Assembly (NCBI RefSeq): GCF_025860405.1
Contig: NZ_CP063785.1
Coordinates: 930,001-994,000, forward strand
Direction: 5' to 3'
DNA from: Tolypothrix sp. PCC 7712
Lineage (GTDB): Bacteria > Cyanobacteriota > Cyanobacteriia > Cyanobacteriales > Nostocaceae
DNA length: 64,000 nucleotides
Shown here: positions 18,705 to 27,559 of the stretch, in pieces
Layout of the letters: each line of letters opens with the position of its first letter
Position numbering within the stretch: position 1 is the stretch's first letter
Program-made: the position numbers and the translations under genes
Notes under the pieces: model-generated
Database searches by the model: none
What the model was told of the DNA's origin: nothing
What the model saw: the letters and a program-made list of their open reading frames with translations, nothing else

Positions 18705-18872
18705 ATGACTGCGATCGCTGTGAATATCCAAACTGACAAAGACAAGCAACAAACGAGCACCAGTACAAATATCATGCCAGAAACCGAGAAAATTCTCTGT
18801 CCTCATTGCCAGCGCACAGCTACAAATGGCATCAAATGTAAGGGAATATGTGTGGCTGACAGCGACTATTAA
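18705..18872 (+). CDS. 55-residue Cys-rich small protein
   Basis: ATG 18705 to TAA 18870-18872. The sequence opens MTAIAVNIQTDKDKQQ, and the second half has CPHC and CKGIC, four cysteines plus one His arranged like a small zinc-binding knuckle. It ends VADSDY. It is too short for routine ORF calling. The coding frame carries a HIP1 site and the Cys pairs are conserved-looking. It converges with the DUF4386 gene, whose stop overlaps this one by 4 bp. Function is unknown; nucleic-acid or metal binding is an inference from the Cys pattern. Confidence 0.6.
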   Translation: MTAIAVNIQTDKDKQQTSTSTNIMPETEKILCPHCQRTATNGIKCKGICVADSDY

Positions 18873-19603
18873 ATCTTTTCTGTTTGATTAAGCAGTCGTT
18901 TTTTAGGTACTCGCAGTAGTGAAATACCAATTATTAGTAACCAAACTTCCCACAAAATAAATCCAACAGGAGTAGCTTCTATTACAGGTATTGAGGGAAT
19001 TACTGTTGATATTAGTTCACTTTGCCCCAACAGCAACAGCGGTGTGGTGAGCAAACCCCACCAGGCTACCCAAGATTTAAATAGTGGTGACGATCGCATT
19101 GCGATTCCCACCCCTAGAGTCCAGCCAATCAGTAAGGTTTGTCCTAAATGTTCACCGATTAAGACACCGCCATACTGATGAACTGCCTGATAAACCACAC
19201 TTACCGCTTCTTTTGTAGCGGTACTAGCATTAGTGTTTGTATAAAGGTTGGCCAAAACCGGAACGACAAACACCCAACGCATCAACCCCAATGCTTGCAA
19301 AATACCGGACATAGCACCCATAAATGTTGCTATGGGAAGATAAATTTTATCTTCGCGGGCAAGGGCTAGGTGTAGCATGATACTAGCAGGGATAAATAGT
19401 AGCGCTGCCAATCCAAAGGTAAACCAAGTAAGAATCAGCCTGGCTCCGCCTGCGTGAAACTGAGTTAAGACATAGTCAACTGGTTGACGGAGAATATCGT
19501 CATACTCAAAGGTTTGAATCAGCAGAATATAAGGAATATTCGACAATACAACTAGAAAAATTAAGAGAATGCCTGTATTACGGACGAGTTGCCAGCGTTT
19601 CAT
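18869..19603 (-). CDS. DUF4386-type multi-spanning membrane protein
   Basis: I use ATG 19603 (MKRWQLVRNTGILLIFLVVL), preceded by GAGGAAA. The frame is open further upstream but without hydrophobic or conserved character. The 244-residue protein has about six membrane helices, including LILTWFTFGLAALLFIPASI and EVWLLIIGISLLRVPKK, consistent with the DUF4386 family of unknown function. The divergent AraC-type gene starts 130 bp away, so the pair is probably a regulator and its target. Confidence 0.7.
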   Translation of the reverse strand: MKRWQLVRNTGILLIFLVVLSNIPYILLIQTFEYDDILRQPVDYVLTQFHAGGARLILTWFTFGLAALLFIPASIMLHLALAREDKIYLPIATFMGAMSGILQALGLMRWVFVVPVLANLYTNTNASTATKEAVSVVYQAVHQYGGVLIGEHLGQTLLIGWTLGVGIAMRSSPLFKSWVAWWGLLTTPLLLLGQSELISTVIPSIPVIEATPVGFILWEVWLLIIGISLLRVPKKRLLNQTEKI

Positions 19604-19733
19604 CAAACTTTCCTCTAAATACTTGCAGTGGCTATGTAATTTCCAGCAATGCGTTGATATTGCAACAGTAAGGCTTTCTGCTAAAGTATGAAGTGACTCG
19701 CCATGCCAAAAAATTGACTCCTCGTGCCAATTT

Positions 19734-20768
19734 ATGCAGGATGCTAGGTTCTCAGTTGCGATCGCGCGGGACATTGTGCAATATGTAGCGGCGCAAGGTG
19801 TGGATATTAATCGCTTATACACCGCCGTCAACATCGATCCAGCTTGGCTGGAGAACCCAGATTATCAGGTTTCTGGAGAGGTATTGAAATATCTGTGGCG
19901 AGAGTCCGTTAAGCAAACAGGCGATCGCAATTTGGGTTTGCACATTGGGGAATCTTTTAATCTATCTGCTATTGGTATCGTTGGCTATGTCCTGCTGAAT
20001 TGCCAAACCTACGGACAAGCTTTGGAAAAACTTTCTCAGTACACTCGTCTTTTTAGTCAGGGAGTGGCGATTCACCATACTGTTTCAGCGGGTTGGGTGC
20101 ATTGTGATTTCGAGATTGTAGATAACTTGAAAAACTATCTCATCGATGAGCCACGACATCCCATTGAAAGTACTTTTGCAGCTCTAGTCACAGCTACACA
20201 GCAACTCACCGGAAAACTTCTAGAACCCACGGCTGTTTGGTTTCAACATCCCCATCCCGAAGATTGTTCTGAGCATGAGCGCATTTTTCAAACAAAAGTC
20301 CAGTTTTCTCAGCCGACGAATCGAATTATATTTGATGCTAACTGTTTAAACTGGTCAGTGCGATCAGCAAATCCTAATTTGCTATGTGTCTTTGAAAACC
20401 ATGCCACAGCAATGCTGAAAGCACAACAGCAGGTGCAGAGTTATACCCAAAAAGTCATATTAGCTATTACTCAGCAATTACATGGAGAAGTACCTACCAT
20501 TGAGGCGATCGCTCGTAGCTTAACGATGAGTGTGCGACAACTCCAACGAGAATTGCAGGGTGAAAATAAATCTTACCAACAGCTTCTAGATGAAACTCGT
20601 CAGGAACTTGCTTTGCGATACTTACAAGATAAAGAAACATCAATTCACGATGTTGCATTTCTGCTAGGATTTTCGGAACCCAGTGCTTTTCATCGTGCTT
20701 TCAAGCGCTGGACAGGAAAAACACCCGGAAGTTATCGCACCACACAGTGCAAAAACGTTATTAGTTGA
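19734..20768 (+). CDS. AraC-family transcriptional regulator
   Basis: 344 residues. The N-terminal part (about 20-200) matches the arabinose-binding-like domain shared by OruR/ArgR-type AraC proteins (SAIGIVGYVLLNCQTYGQAL). The C-terminal part (about 240-338) contains the AraC HTH signature: first helix-turn-helix IEAIARSLTMSVRQLQRELQ and second IHDVAFLLGFSEPSAFHRAF followed by KRWTGKTPGSYR. It lies head-to-head with the DUF4386 gene and probably controls it; the effector is unknown. Family M2 copy 2 begins about 15 bp beyond the stop. Confidence 0.9.
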   Translation: MQDARFSVAIARDIVQYVAAQGVDINRLYTAVNIDPAWLENPDYQVSGEVLKYLWRESVKQTGDRNLGLHIGESFNLSAIGIVGYVLLNCQTYGQALEKLSQYTRLFSQGVAIHHTVSAGWVHCDFEIVDNLKNYLIDEPRHPIESTFAALVTATQQLTGKLLEPTAVWFQHPHPEDCSEHERIFQTKVQFSQPTNRIIFDANCLNWSVRSANPNLLCVFENHATAMLKAQQQVQSYTQKVILAITQQLHGEVPTIEAIARSLTMSVRQLQRELQGENKSYQQLLDETRQELALRYLQDKETSIHDVAFLLGFSEPSAFHRAFKRWTGKTPGSYRTTQCKNVIS

Positions 20769-20783
20769 TGAAGCTTATAGGCC

Positions 20784-20978
20784 AATACAGGTCAGATCGT
20801 TAGTGATTGATTTGTCACTTGTAGAAAAAGCTAGCTCAATTGGGGGATTCTCCCCCAAACCCCCGATTGGGTGACGGTTGCGTCCCCCAAACCCCCTCCA
20901 AAATGATTGTTCGGTTTTTTGTTGAGTAACTAGTTTTTTGGTTTTGTTGTCAATTAATTTTATTAACTGAACTGTATT
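20784..20978. mobile_element. MITE-like element, family M2, copy 2
   Basis: The terminal repeats AATACAGGTCAG (20784-20795) and CTGAACTGTATT (20967-20978) are inverted with one mismatch. The interior closely matches copy 1 at 12814-13014. CTTATAGGC flanks the element directly on both sides (20774-20782 and 20981-20989), which looks like a 9-bp target duplication. The terminal sequence differs from copy 1 beyond the shared AATAC. Confidence 0.8.
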
Positions 20979-21064
20979 GACTTATAGGCATTTAATAGCA
21001 ATTCTCCAAAATGAACTACCTACCCTTATTTCGTTTGGGACTTGCGGCGGGACACAACAACATC

Positions 21065-21149
21065 CAATACTGTGGAATTTGGTTTGGGGAAAAGATGAAA
21101 GGGTTCAAGGTTCTTTCTTGCCCCTTTTGCCCTTCACCGACAAGTATTG
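21065..21149. mobile_element. MITE-like element, family M1, internally shortened copy (inverted)
   Basis: It starts CAATACTGTGGAATTTGG and ends CACCGACAAGTATTG, the inverted form of the family M1 ends. The interior keeps GGGGAAAAG and TTGCCCCTTTTGCCC but is about 40 bp shorter than other copies. Confidence 0.6.
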
Positions 21150-21216
21150 CAATAACATCTTTCCCATGCCCCATGCCCCATCCCCCATGCCCAAAAACTC
21201 CATCCCCAAGGGGATG

Positions 21217-21341
21217 CAATACTGCTCGGTTAAGGATTTTAAACTCTTAATTTTGTTTGGGAAAAGGTTAAAGGGTAAGGGTTAAAGGTTTTTTCTTGCC
21301 CCTTTTACCCTTCCCCTTTTCCCCTTAACCGACAAGTATTG
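21217..21341. mobile_element. MITE-like element, family M1, full-length copy (inverted)
   Basis: The ends CAATACTGCTCGGTTAAGG and CCTTAACCGACAAGTATTG are 19-bp inverted repeats with two mismatches. AAGGGGATG lies directly on both sides (21208-21216 and 21343-21351), a candidate target duplication. Outside that, AAAAACTCCATCCCC on the left and GGGGATGGAGTTTTT on the right form a further 15-bp inverted repeat. Confidence 0.75.
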
Positions 21342-21365
21342 CAAGGGGATGGAGTTTTTCATTTT

Positions 21366-21788
21366 TTATCTTCCCTGATTAAATTGCTGCCATAATCCTA
21401 GGCGCTTATTTTTAGCATTGGCTTCTGCAATTAAAAATTGAGTTTTGGTTTCGTTGCAGAACTCTAAAGATTCCTGATCAACAACTGCATTACCCTCTTC
21501 TACTAAACGCAGATTTACTGAGCGATTATCTACATATACTTCACCCAAGGTCTGCCCCTTGTCATCTAAATTGACGCTTCTAATGACAACTCGGGTACTC
21601 GGTGGTAGTAGCTGTTTGAGCTTTTTGGCGGCTGCGGAAACATACTGCTGTTTAGTTTCTTTGGGCGTATTAATACAAGCTAATTTAACTGTTTTAGTTT
21701 GGCCAGTTTCATCTTTAAAACGAATTGTATTGCTATCTGCTACACTAATTACTGTAGCCAGCACTAACATTAACTCTATTAAATCCAT
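21366..21788 (-). CDS. SNase-like (thermonuclease fold) protein with substituted active site
   Basis: 140 residues from ATG 21788 (a TTG at 21791 precedes). A hydrophobic N terminus is followed by the OB-fold nuclease pattern: VKLACINTPKE, KKLKQLLPPSTRVVIR, DDKGQTLGEVYVDNRSVN and LVEEGNAVV. Aligned by eye to staphylococcal nuclease, the catalytic Arg35, Asp40, Glu43 and Arg87 positions appear as Lys, Asn, Lys and Gln. Active cyanobacterial relatives usually read RLACIDAPE and YGRT. The protein is therefore likely a non-catalytic fold member, possibly binding DNA or cell-surface ligands. It lies beside two M1 elements. Confidence 0.7.
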   Translation of the reverse strand: MDLIELMLVLATVISVADSNTIRFKDETGQTKTVKLACINTPKETKQQYVSAAAKKLKQLLPPSTRVVIRSVNLDDKGQTLGEVYVDNRSVNLRLVEEGNAVVDQESLEFCNETKTQFLIAEANAKNKRLGLWQQFNQGR

Positions 21789-21948
21789 CAATTGTTTAGT
21801 ATTGTTTTATGCATCAATATTAATTTTATAACCGTAATATCTCATAGATTGTGATTTAACTCACTCTTAAGCGTATCGCTACAGATGGGAAAAGGTTAAA
21901 GGTTATCCTTTCCTTTTTCCCATTCCCCATTTTCCCCTTCCCCTATTT

Positions 21949-23160
21949 TCAACCCCATAATAAGCGTGAAGCCAACCCGATCGCGCCTCCTGCTAAAACC
22001 AACCAAGCAGAATTGATTTTGAAGCGGAAAACAGCGATCGCACTCAATATTGCCAAGATAATTGTTAACCAATCTACTAATGTGGCTCGTCCTAATGTGT
22101 AGGTGACTCCTGCCATTAACCCTAGAGAAGCGGCATTTACACCATCGAGAAAGCCACTGGCCCAAGGTGATTGGCGTAATTTAGATACCCAGGGATTTAC
22201 TAACAATACCAACACAAAGGCTGGTAAAAATATACCGATTGTCGCTGCGATCGCCCCAGCATTTCCTGCGAGCAAATAGCCGATAAATGTGGCGGTGGTA
22301 AAAACAGGCCCTGGTGTAAACTGTCCGATGGCTACCGCATCCAAAAGCTGCTGTGATGTTAACCAGTGGTTGCGCTCGACTAAATCCCGTTGCAGAAATG
22401 CCAGCAATACATAACCACTACCATAAAGAACGCAGCCAATTTTTAGAAAGAAGAAAAAAACGTTAAACCAACCGATTGATGTGATTGCTGCTGTACTACC
22501 AACCTGGGCGAAAATGCTAGAAAAAGGTAATAGGAATGCTCCTGTAATATTGCCTCTGGTCTGCCAATTTTTCACTACCATAACGGCGATACCCAGCAAA
22601 ATCAGCACCAAAATTTCATTTAAGCCAGCGAAGTAGGCTGCGATCGCAATTACTCCAGCAATGATTGTTGGTAAGTCTTTGGCGGCTTTTTTACCCAAAT
22701 TCCACACAGCCAAGAGCACAATCGCAATAATTACAGGTTTAATTCCATATAGCAGCCATTCCACCTGGGGGATAGTTTGATAGCGAGCATAAATCGCAGC
22801 TAATACCCAAACTATCACCATCGCAGGCAGAATAAAGCAGCTACCTGCAACTAGTAAACCAGCCCAGCCAGCTCGTTCATAACCGATGTGAATGGCTAAT
22901 TCCGTCGAGTTAGGGCCAGGAATTAAATTTGTAATTCCTAGTAAATCCAGCAGTTTCTCCCGACTCATCCATTGACGGCGATTAACTACTTCATTGTCCA
23001 TCATGGCGATATGAGCAGCCGGGCCACCAAAGGCGATCGTTCCCAATCGCAAAAACACCGTTGCTAGTTGGGTTAATCGCTGCTGTTGTTGTTTGCGAGT
23101 CAGAGCATGAAAGGAAACCGCCGCTTCCTCTATCTGAATATTCTCAGTTTCCTCGGTCAC
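21949..23160 (-). CDS. chrA: Chromate transporter ChrA
   Basis: 403 residues from GTG 23160. Two tandem chromate-transport domains are present, the usual long-chain architecture. The N-terminal half has TIAFGGPAAHIAMMDNEVV followed by LLGITNLIPGPNSTELAIHI, the C-terminal half LDAVAIGQFTPGPVFTTATF. Proteins of this type export chromate across the inner membrane and confer resistance. A PadR-type regulator gene lies directly upstream on the same strand, and a perfect palindrome sits between them. Confidence 0.92.
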   Translation of the reverse strand: MTEETENIQIEEAAVSFHALTRKQQQQRLTQLATVFLRLGTIAFGGPAAHIAMMDNEVVNRRQWMSREKLLDLLGITNLIPGPNSTELAIHIGYERAGWAGLLVAGSCFILPAMVIVWVLAAIYARYQTIPQVEWLLYGIKPVIIAIVLLAVWNLGKKAAKDLPTIIAGVIAIAAYFAGLNEILVLILLGIAVMVVKNWQTRGNITGAFLLPFSSIFAQVGSTAAITSIGWFNVFFFFLKIGCVLYGSGYVLLAFLQRDLVERNHWLTSQQLLDAVAIGQFTPGPVFTTATFIGYLLAGNAGAIAATIGIFLPAFVLVLLVNPWVSKLRQSPWASGFLDGVNAASLGLMAGVTYTLGRATLVDWLTIILAILSAIAVFRFKINSAWLVLAGGAIGLASRLLWG

Positions 23161-23202
23161 TATAGTTTGCTTGATGATTTGATGATGTTGACAGCATCAA
23201 TA

Positions 23203-23217
23203 TATCGAAATTCGATA
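23203..23217. promoter_or_regulatory. Palindromic candidate operator between padR and chrA
   Basis: TATCGAA-A-TTCGATA is a perfect 7-bp-arm palindrome 43 bp upstream of the chrA start. It is embedded in an AT-rich segment (TATATATAAAAGG) that could supply promoter elements on the minus strand. Binding by the neighbouring PadR-type protein is an inference. Confidence 0.5.
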
Positions 23218-23338
23218 ACGAGAATCTATATATAAAAGGTTAATTTGTGCTACCATGCCGTTGATTAATAACTACGGTAAGTTTATCAATATTGTGAGGT
23301 ATGTATTGTCATAGCGATAATTTTTAACACCGAGCTAC

Positions 23339-23638
23339 TTATTCAAATAATTCGCCAAATAATTCTCGGACTTTTTCTTTGGCATCCTCTAGAGTAATTT
23401 TTCCTAAATCGGTAGCGCGATAGACTCGTCGGTTTTGTCGCCCCGATCGCTCCTCAACGGAAGATAAATATCCTTTGCGCTCCATATCATGCAACATCGG
23501 GTAGAGCGTTCCCGCACTAAGTTTATAGCCGTGATGTGCCAGTTCTTCAATAATACCTAGCCCAAAAATTGGTTTCTTAACTGCATGATGCAGGATGTGA
23601 AGTCTAATCAAACTCGAGTAAAACTCTCTTCCATTCAT
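23339..23638 (-). CDS. PadR-family transcriptional regulator
   Basis: 99 residues from ATG 23638 (MNGREFYSSLIRLHILHHA); the frame continues upstream for 25 codons without conserved character, so the start is not certain. The winged-helix PadR signature is clear: KPIFGLGIIEELAHHGYKLS, GTLYPMLHDMERKGYL and GRQNRRVYRATDLGK. It is upstream of chrA on the same strand with a palindrome between, so it probably represses chrA and responds to chromate or related stress. Confidence 0.85.
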   Translation of the reverse strand: MNGREFYSSLIRLHILHHAVKKPIFGLGIIEELAHHGYKLSAGTLYPMLHDMERKGYLSSVEERSGRQNRRVYRATDLGKITLEDAKEKVRELFGELFE

Positions 23639-23771
23639 TGGGCAGACTTTTGCAAAACTTAGAATTTTATTTTCGCTTATAGCGCTTGTGTTACATAAAT
23701 TGCAACAATACAAACTTCCATTGTGCCATCAGCCATACTGAAATTAATTTCATCTCTCTTAGGTTTAGATT

Positions 23772-24692
23772 ATGCCAGCCTCGACTCGATTACCAGGCAA
23801 ATCGGCTTTATTTGTCAGTGCGTTGTTGGGAAGTGTGATTTTTACTAGCTGTGCTTCGGTTCCACAAACAAGGAGTAAGGCATTACCTCCCAGTACAGGG
23901 AATACTGTGAATCAAGCTGCACCCGCTGTTGAAAGTGGCGGTGGATCTCAAAAAGCTGATGCTGCACCAGTACCCCAAACTCGTCCGCAATTAATTAAAA
24001 AGGCGGCGATGAATGTAATTGTTAACTCTGTAGATCAAAGTATTGATGCAGTTACCAAAATTATCAATAACAAACAAGGGGACTTAATCGGATTAAACGA
24101 ATATCAACCAACTAAAGAAAATGCCCGTCATACTGCAGCTATCACCCTGCGAGTACCGCAAAACCAGCTAGACTCAACTCTCAACGAACTAGCTAAATTG
24201 GGTACAGTAGAAAATCGTAATATTACGGCAGAAGATGTCAGCAATCAACTTGTAGATGTCCAAGCTCGATTAAGTAATCTAAGGAAAACAGAAGCTAATT
24301 TGCAAAAAATTATGGATCGTTCTGGTTCCGTTAGAGATGTATTAAGTGTTGCTCAAGAACTAAGTAATGTGCGGCAATCAATTGAGCAAATTGATGCTCA
24401 ATTAAAAAATCTTCAAAATCAAGTTGCCTACTCGACTATTACTTTAAACTTGGAAGCGGCAGTTTCTAGCAGCAGTCAAGGGCGGGGTTTAGGTTCACAA
24501 ATTCAGGAAACCTGGAATAACTCTAGCCAGTCTGTTGGGGAATTTACCGTTGGTTTGCTGAAGTTGGGTATTTGGTTGATGGTATACAGCCCTTACTTGT
24601 TGATTTTGGCTGCGGCTATCTATGGTTTGAACCGTTGGCGACGCAATTCACAACCTGTAAGACCAACACCATCCACAGAAAATTATGAGTAA
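23772..24692 (+). CDS. DUF4349 lipoprotein with coiled coil and C-terminal membrane helix
   Basis: 306 residues. The N terminus has a lipoprotein signal ending VIFTSC (lipobox Cys27). Residues about 75-235 form the DUF4349 domain: KKAAMNVIVNSVDQSID, AAITLRVPQNQLDSTLNEL, then a coiled coil VQARLSNLRKTEANLQKIMD and IDAQLKNLQNQVAYSTITL. A single membrane helix (about 260-285, LGIWLMVYSPYLLILAAAIYG) precedes a basic tail. The role is unknown; the topology suggests an envelope-anchored protein. It is divergent from the padR gene. Confidence 0.82.
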   Translation: MPASTRLPGKSALFVSALLGSVIFTSCASVPQTRSKALPPSTGNTVNQAAPAVESGGGSQKADAAPVPQTRPQLIKKAAMNVIVNSVDQSIDAVTKIINNKQGDLIGLNEYQPTKENARHTAAITLRVPQNQLDSTLNELAKLGTVENRNITAEDVSNQLVDVQARLSNLRKTEANLQKIMDRSGSVRDVLSVAQELSNVRQSIEQIDAQLKNLQNQVAYSTITLNLEAAVSSSSQGRGLGSQIQETWNNSSQSVGEFTVGLLKLGIWLMVYSPYLLILAAAIYGLNRWRRNSQPVRPTPSTENYE

Positions 24693-25265
24693 ACAACTGA
24701 GGTTTAAGGCAAAAACAACTCTGGGTAGCAACAGTTTAATGCAGCTATTTTTACTAAGCAATTAGTTAACTACTTAAATAATCAAAGTCTTATGTTTTTG
24801 ATTCAAAAACTACCTAGTACAAGTCGGCGTAAATCAACAGACCATCTGTAATTGCCAAAAGGCTTGTGCTATAACTATTCTTTCTTTTTACTTTTGACTC
24901 CTGCGGAGTTCGCCAGTTGCTTTATGCCGACGGCACTTCCTTCAAGTCGGCAAAGCCGCCCAACGGAGTGCCTTGGGAACCCGTCCACCGCACTGGCTCA
25001 CTTTTTACTTTTGCCTTGTTGTACTAGAGTTTGGTGCTGATGCGTTACGCTATCGCTAACGCATCCTACGTGAACTTAAAAAATCAAATAAGAGTCCTAT
25101 ATTCTCTATTGGTTTTCTTGATAGCTTCCTGTTGTTAATTCCTGATTGATTACTAGAGTTACTCAGCCTCAGTTGTAATTATTAAGATTGTACCAATTAA
25201 CACGAAATAATTAGGCGCAGGAATGCCAAGATCAAAAAAGGACGACCAATGCTATTGACAGTACT
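24693..25265. other. Intergenic region with GC-rich repeat-like segment
   Basis: From 24897 to 25017 a GC-richer stretch (ACTCCTGCGGAGTTCGCC, TGCCGACGGCACTTCC, AAGTCGGCAAAGCCGCC) stands out from AT-rich surroundings and contains several short palindromes. At about 25038-25066 GATGCGTTACGC...TAACGCATC forms a hairpin. Both resemble dispersed repeats of Nostocales. The 62-codon frame through them is not considered a gene. Confidence 0.55.
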
Positions 25266-26795
25266 ATGCCAGAAATACACCAATCAATTGCTCAGCACTA
25301 CCACGAACGTACTAAATATGACCCTGAGACTCTGTCTGCAAAAAGCCAGAGGTTAGATTGGGCTAAACAACCAGTACCGTTTAAAGAATACAGAATTGGC
25401 TCGTCTTTTGATCTCAAACCCTACATTCTCGAAAATACCTCAGTTCCTGACACTGCAAATGCTCAATGGTGGCAAAGAATTTCTCGGTTACTGTTTCGTA
25501 GTTATGGACTAACAGCGAAAATGCCTTCTATGGGTAGCGCTGTATATTTACGTTCTGCGCCTAGTGCGGGTGGATTGTACCCAGCTGAAGTGTATATAGT
25601 TTCCCGAGGAACGGAGTTGTTACCACCAGGGCTATATAACTACCAATGTCGGAGTCATTCGCTGATGCATTATTGGGAACGCGATGTGTGGACTGCTTTA
25701 CAAGAAGCTTGTTTTTGGCACCCTTCCTTAGAAAATACGCAAATCGCAATTGTGATTACTGCAGTATTTTACCGTTCTGCTTGGCGATATGAAGACCGCG
25801 CCTATCGCCGCATCTTTTTAGATACAGGACATCTGCTAGGTAATATCGAGTTAGCTGCAGCAGTCAATGACTATCGTCCCCATTTAATTGGCGGTTTTGT
25901 GGATGAAGCTATCAACGATTTACTTTATATCGATCCACAACAAGAAGGTGCGATCGCAGTTTTACCTCTGGCAGACTTATTAGATATCAAACAAAATTTA
26001 CCACCGGGAAGAACAGCACTACCTTCAGCGACCGAAACCCATTATCCTCATATTCCTGATGGTCATTTACTCAAATATTTTCATCGCCAAACTCAAATCC
26101 AATCCGGTACAACTGGCAAACTCAATCTACCAGCAGTTAAACAAGAAAAGTCCCTTGAGGATAAATATAACTTCCCCTTCTGTCTGAAAATTCCCACAGC
26201 TACCACGCCAGTTGAGTGGGGAAATAAGCTAGTAGAACTGGAAAACACCATGCACAAGCGGCGTTCTACCCGCGCTTATAGTGGTGAAGATATCACCTTT
26301 GATGAACTCAAAGCCTTACTCGATTTCACATATCAACCGCAAAATTACATTTACCAAAGCTTAGATCCAGCCCCCGACTACTTTGACTTGAATTTAATCG
26401 AAACCTTTATTGCTGTGTGTGGAGTCAAGCGGCTAGAAGACGGCTGTTACTACTACGCACCCAAAGCCCAAGAATTACGCCAAATTCGCTTTAAAAACTT
26501 CCGCAGAGAGTTACACTACCTTTGCTTGGGGCAAGATTTAGGGCGAGATGCTGCAGCCGTAGTATTTCATACCGCAGATCTCAAATCCGCGATCGCTCAA
26601 TATGGCGATCGCGTTTACCGTTATTTACACATGGATGCTGGACATTTAGGGCAACGGCTCAATTTGGCGGCTACTCAACTCAATGTTGGTGTTAGCGGTA
26701 TCGGTGGCTTTTTTGACGATCAAGTCAATGATGTTTTAGGTATTCCTATCGAAGAAGCAGTTCTATACATTACAACTTTGGGAAGATCTCGTTAA
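25266..26795 (+). CDS. SagB/ThcOx-type tandem nitroreductase-family protein
   Basis: 509 residues comprising two nitroreductase-like domains. The first (about 60-245) has SMGSAVYLRSAPSAGGLYPA, FLDTGHLLGNIELAAA and GGFVDEAINDLLYID. The second (about 320-509) has RRSTRAYSGEDITFDELKAL, HMDAGHLGQRLNLAATQL and GGFFDDQVNDVLGI. This is the arrangement of SagB/ThcOx family FMN dehydrogenases, some of which oxidise azolines to azoles in peptide natural products. No cyclodehydratase or precursor gene is adjacent, so a stand-alone metabolic oxidoreductase is equally possible. Confidence 0.85.
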   Translation: MPEIHQSIAQHYHERTKYDPETLSAKSQRLDWAKQPVPFKEYRIGSSFDLKPYILENTSVPDTANAQWWQRISRLLFRSYGLTAKMPSMGSAVYLRSAPSAGGLYPAEVYIVSRGTELLPPGLYNYQCRSHSLMHYWERDVWTALQEACFWHPSLENTQIAIVITAVFYRSAWRYEDRAYRRIFLDTGHLLGNIELAAAVNDYRPHLIGGFVDEAINDLLYIDPQQEGAIAVLPLADLLDIKQNLPPGRTALPSATETHYPHIPDGHLLKYFHRQTQIQSGTTGKLNLPAVKQEKSLEDKYNFPFCLKIPTATTPVEWGNKLVELENTMHKRRSTRAYSGEDITFDELKALLDFTYQPQNYIYQSLDPAPDYFDLNLIETFIAVCGVKRLEDGCYYYAPKAQELRQIRFKNFRRELHYLCLGQDLGRDAAAVVFHTADLKSAIAQYGDRVYRYLHMDAGHLGQRLNLAATQLNVGVSGIGGFFDDQVNDVLGIPIEEAVLYITTLGRSR

Positions 26796-27559
26796 TTTTG
26801 ACGATTGGGAATCATTAATCAATCTAGGTACCTTTTTGAAGGTTTTTGATGTGTTACGGCTTCCGCCTAACACATCCTACTGGACTGACACAGCTAAAAT
26901 GTTGCAATAATTTTTCTTGTGGGGTGGACATCTTGTCCGCCCTGGACGGGTGAGACACCCATCCCACAAGAGTTTTTTATGCACTATTTAGCCTTGTCAC
27001 GCCACTACTTAAGATTTACTCAGCACTAACATCATAACTGCTCAGAAACTTTTGCGGCGATGCACTAGCGATCGCTCTTCATTGACGCTGCAATCAATCT
27101 GAATCTCGTTACAAAAATTAACTATTGGCTGCTAGTAATTTTGCAGGGATAATATTATTTCTCTAAGTGACAATCTCATCTCTAGGACTCCTATTTGATT
27201 TTTGTGAAGCTAGAACACCGATTCTCTATTTAGCAATCCATAGTAACCTGCATTTCTCACAAGCAGGAGATATAGCAGATGTAGGTTGGTTTAAGCGCAA
27301 CCCAACATGAATATGGAAAACTTAACCTATATTTTGGTGATAAATTTGAGAGTAAATAGTAGTGTGGAATGAAGATTCTCGTTCTACCAATTCTCTCAAT
27401 TCAATGACAGATCCAAACTCAAAAAATCTTTTGTTATCGGGTTTTGCTAATTTTGAATTTTGAATTTATATTATACATCTATTCCCAGTTTCGCTGTTCC
27501 CTGCCTTCACCAATAATTTCAAGAATCAAATCAGTCAACTTTTTTATATACAAGCACTA
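26796..27559. other. Long intergenic region with one inverted-repeat element
   Basis: This region of 764 bp holds a family M5 element (26886-26999) and the probable promoter of the signalling operon at 27560. The rest is AT-rich and without a plausible ORF. Confidence 0.6.
26886..26999. mobile_element. MITE-like element, family M5, copy 1
   Basis: TGACACAGCTAAAAT at the left and ATTTAGCCTTGTCA at the right form an imperfect inverted repeat. The interior is a strong hairpin, CTTGTGGGGTGGACATCTTG pairing with GACACCCATCCCACAAG. Copy 2 lies inverted at 55525-55642. Both copies are adjacent to CCTACTGGAC and a variant of a TAACGCACC/TAACACATCC motif. Confidence 0.7.

Noticed and set aside
24852..25040. 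62-codon frame
   Set aside because: Lies entirely in GC-rich repeat-like sequence, without start signal or family resemblance.
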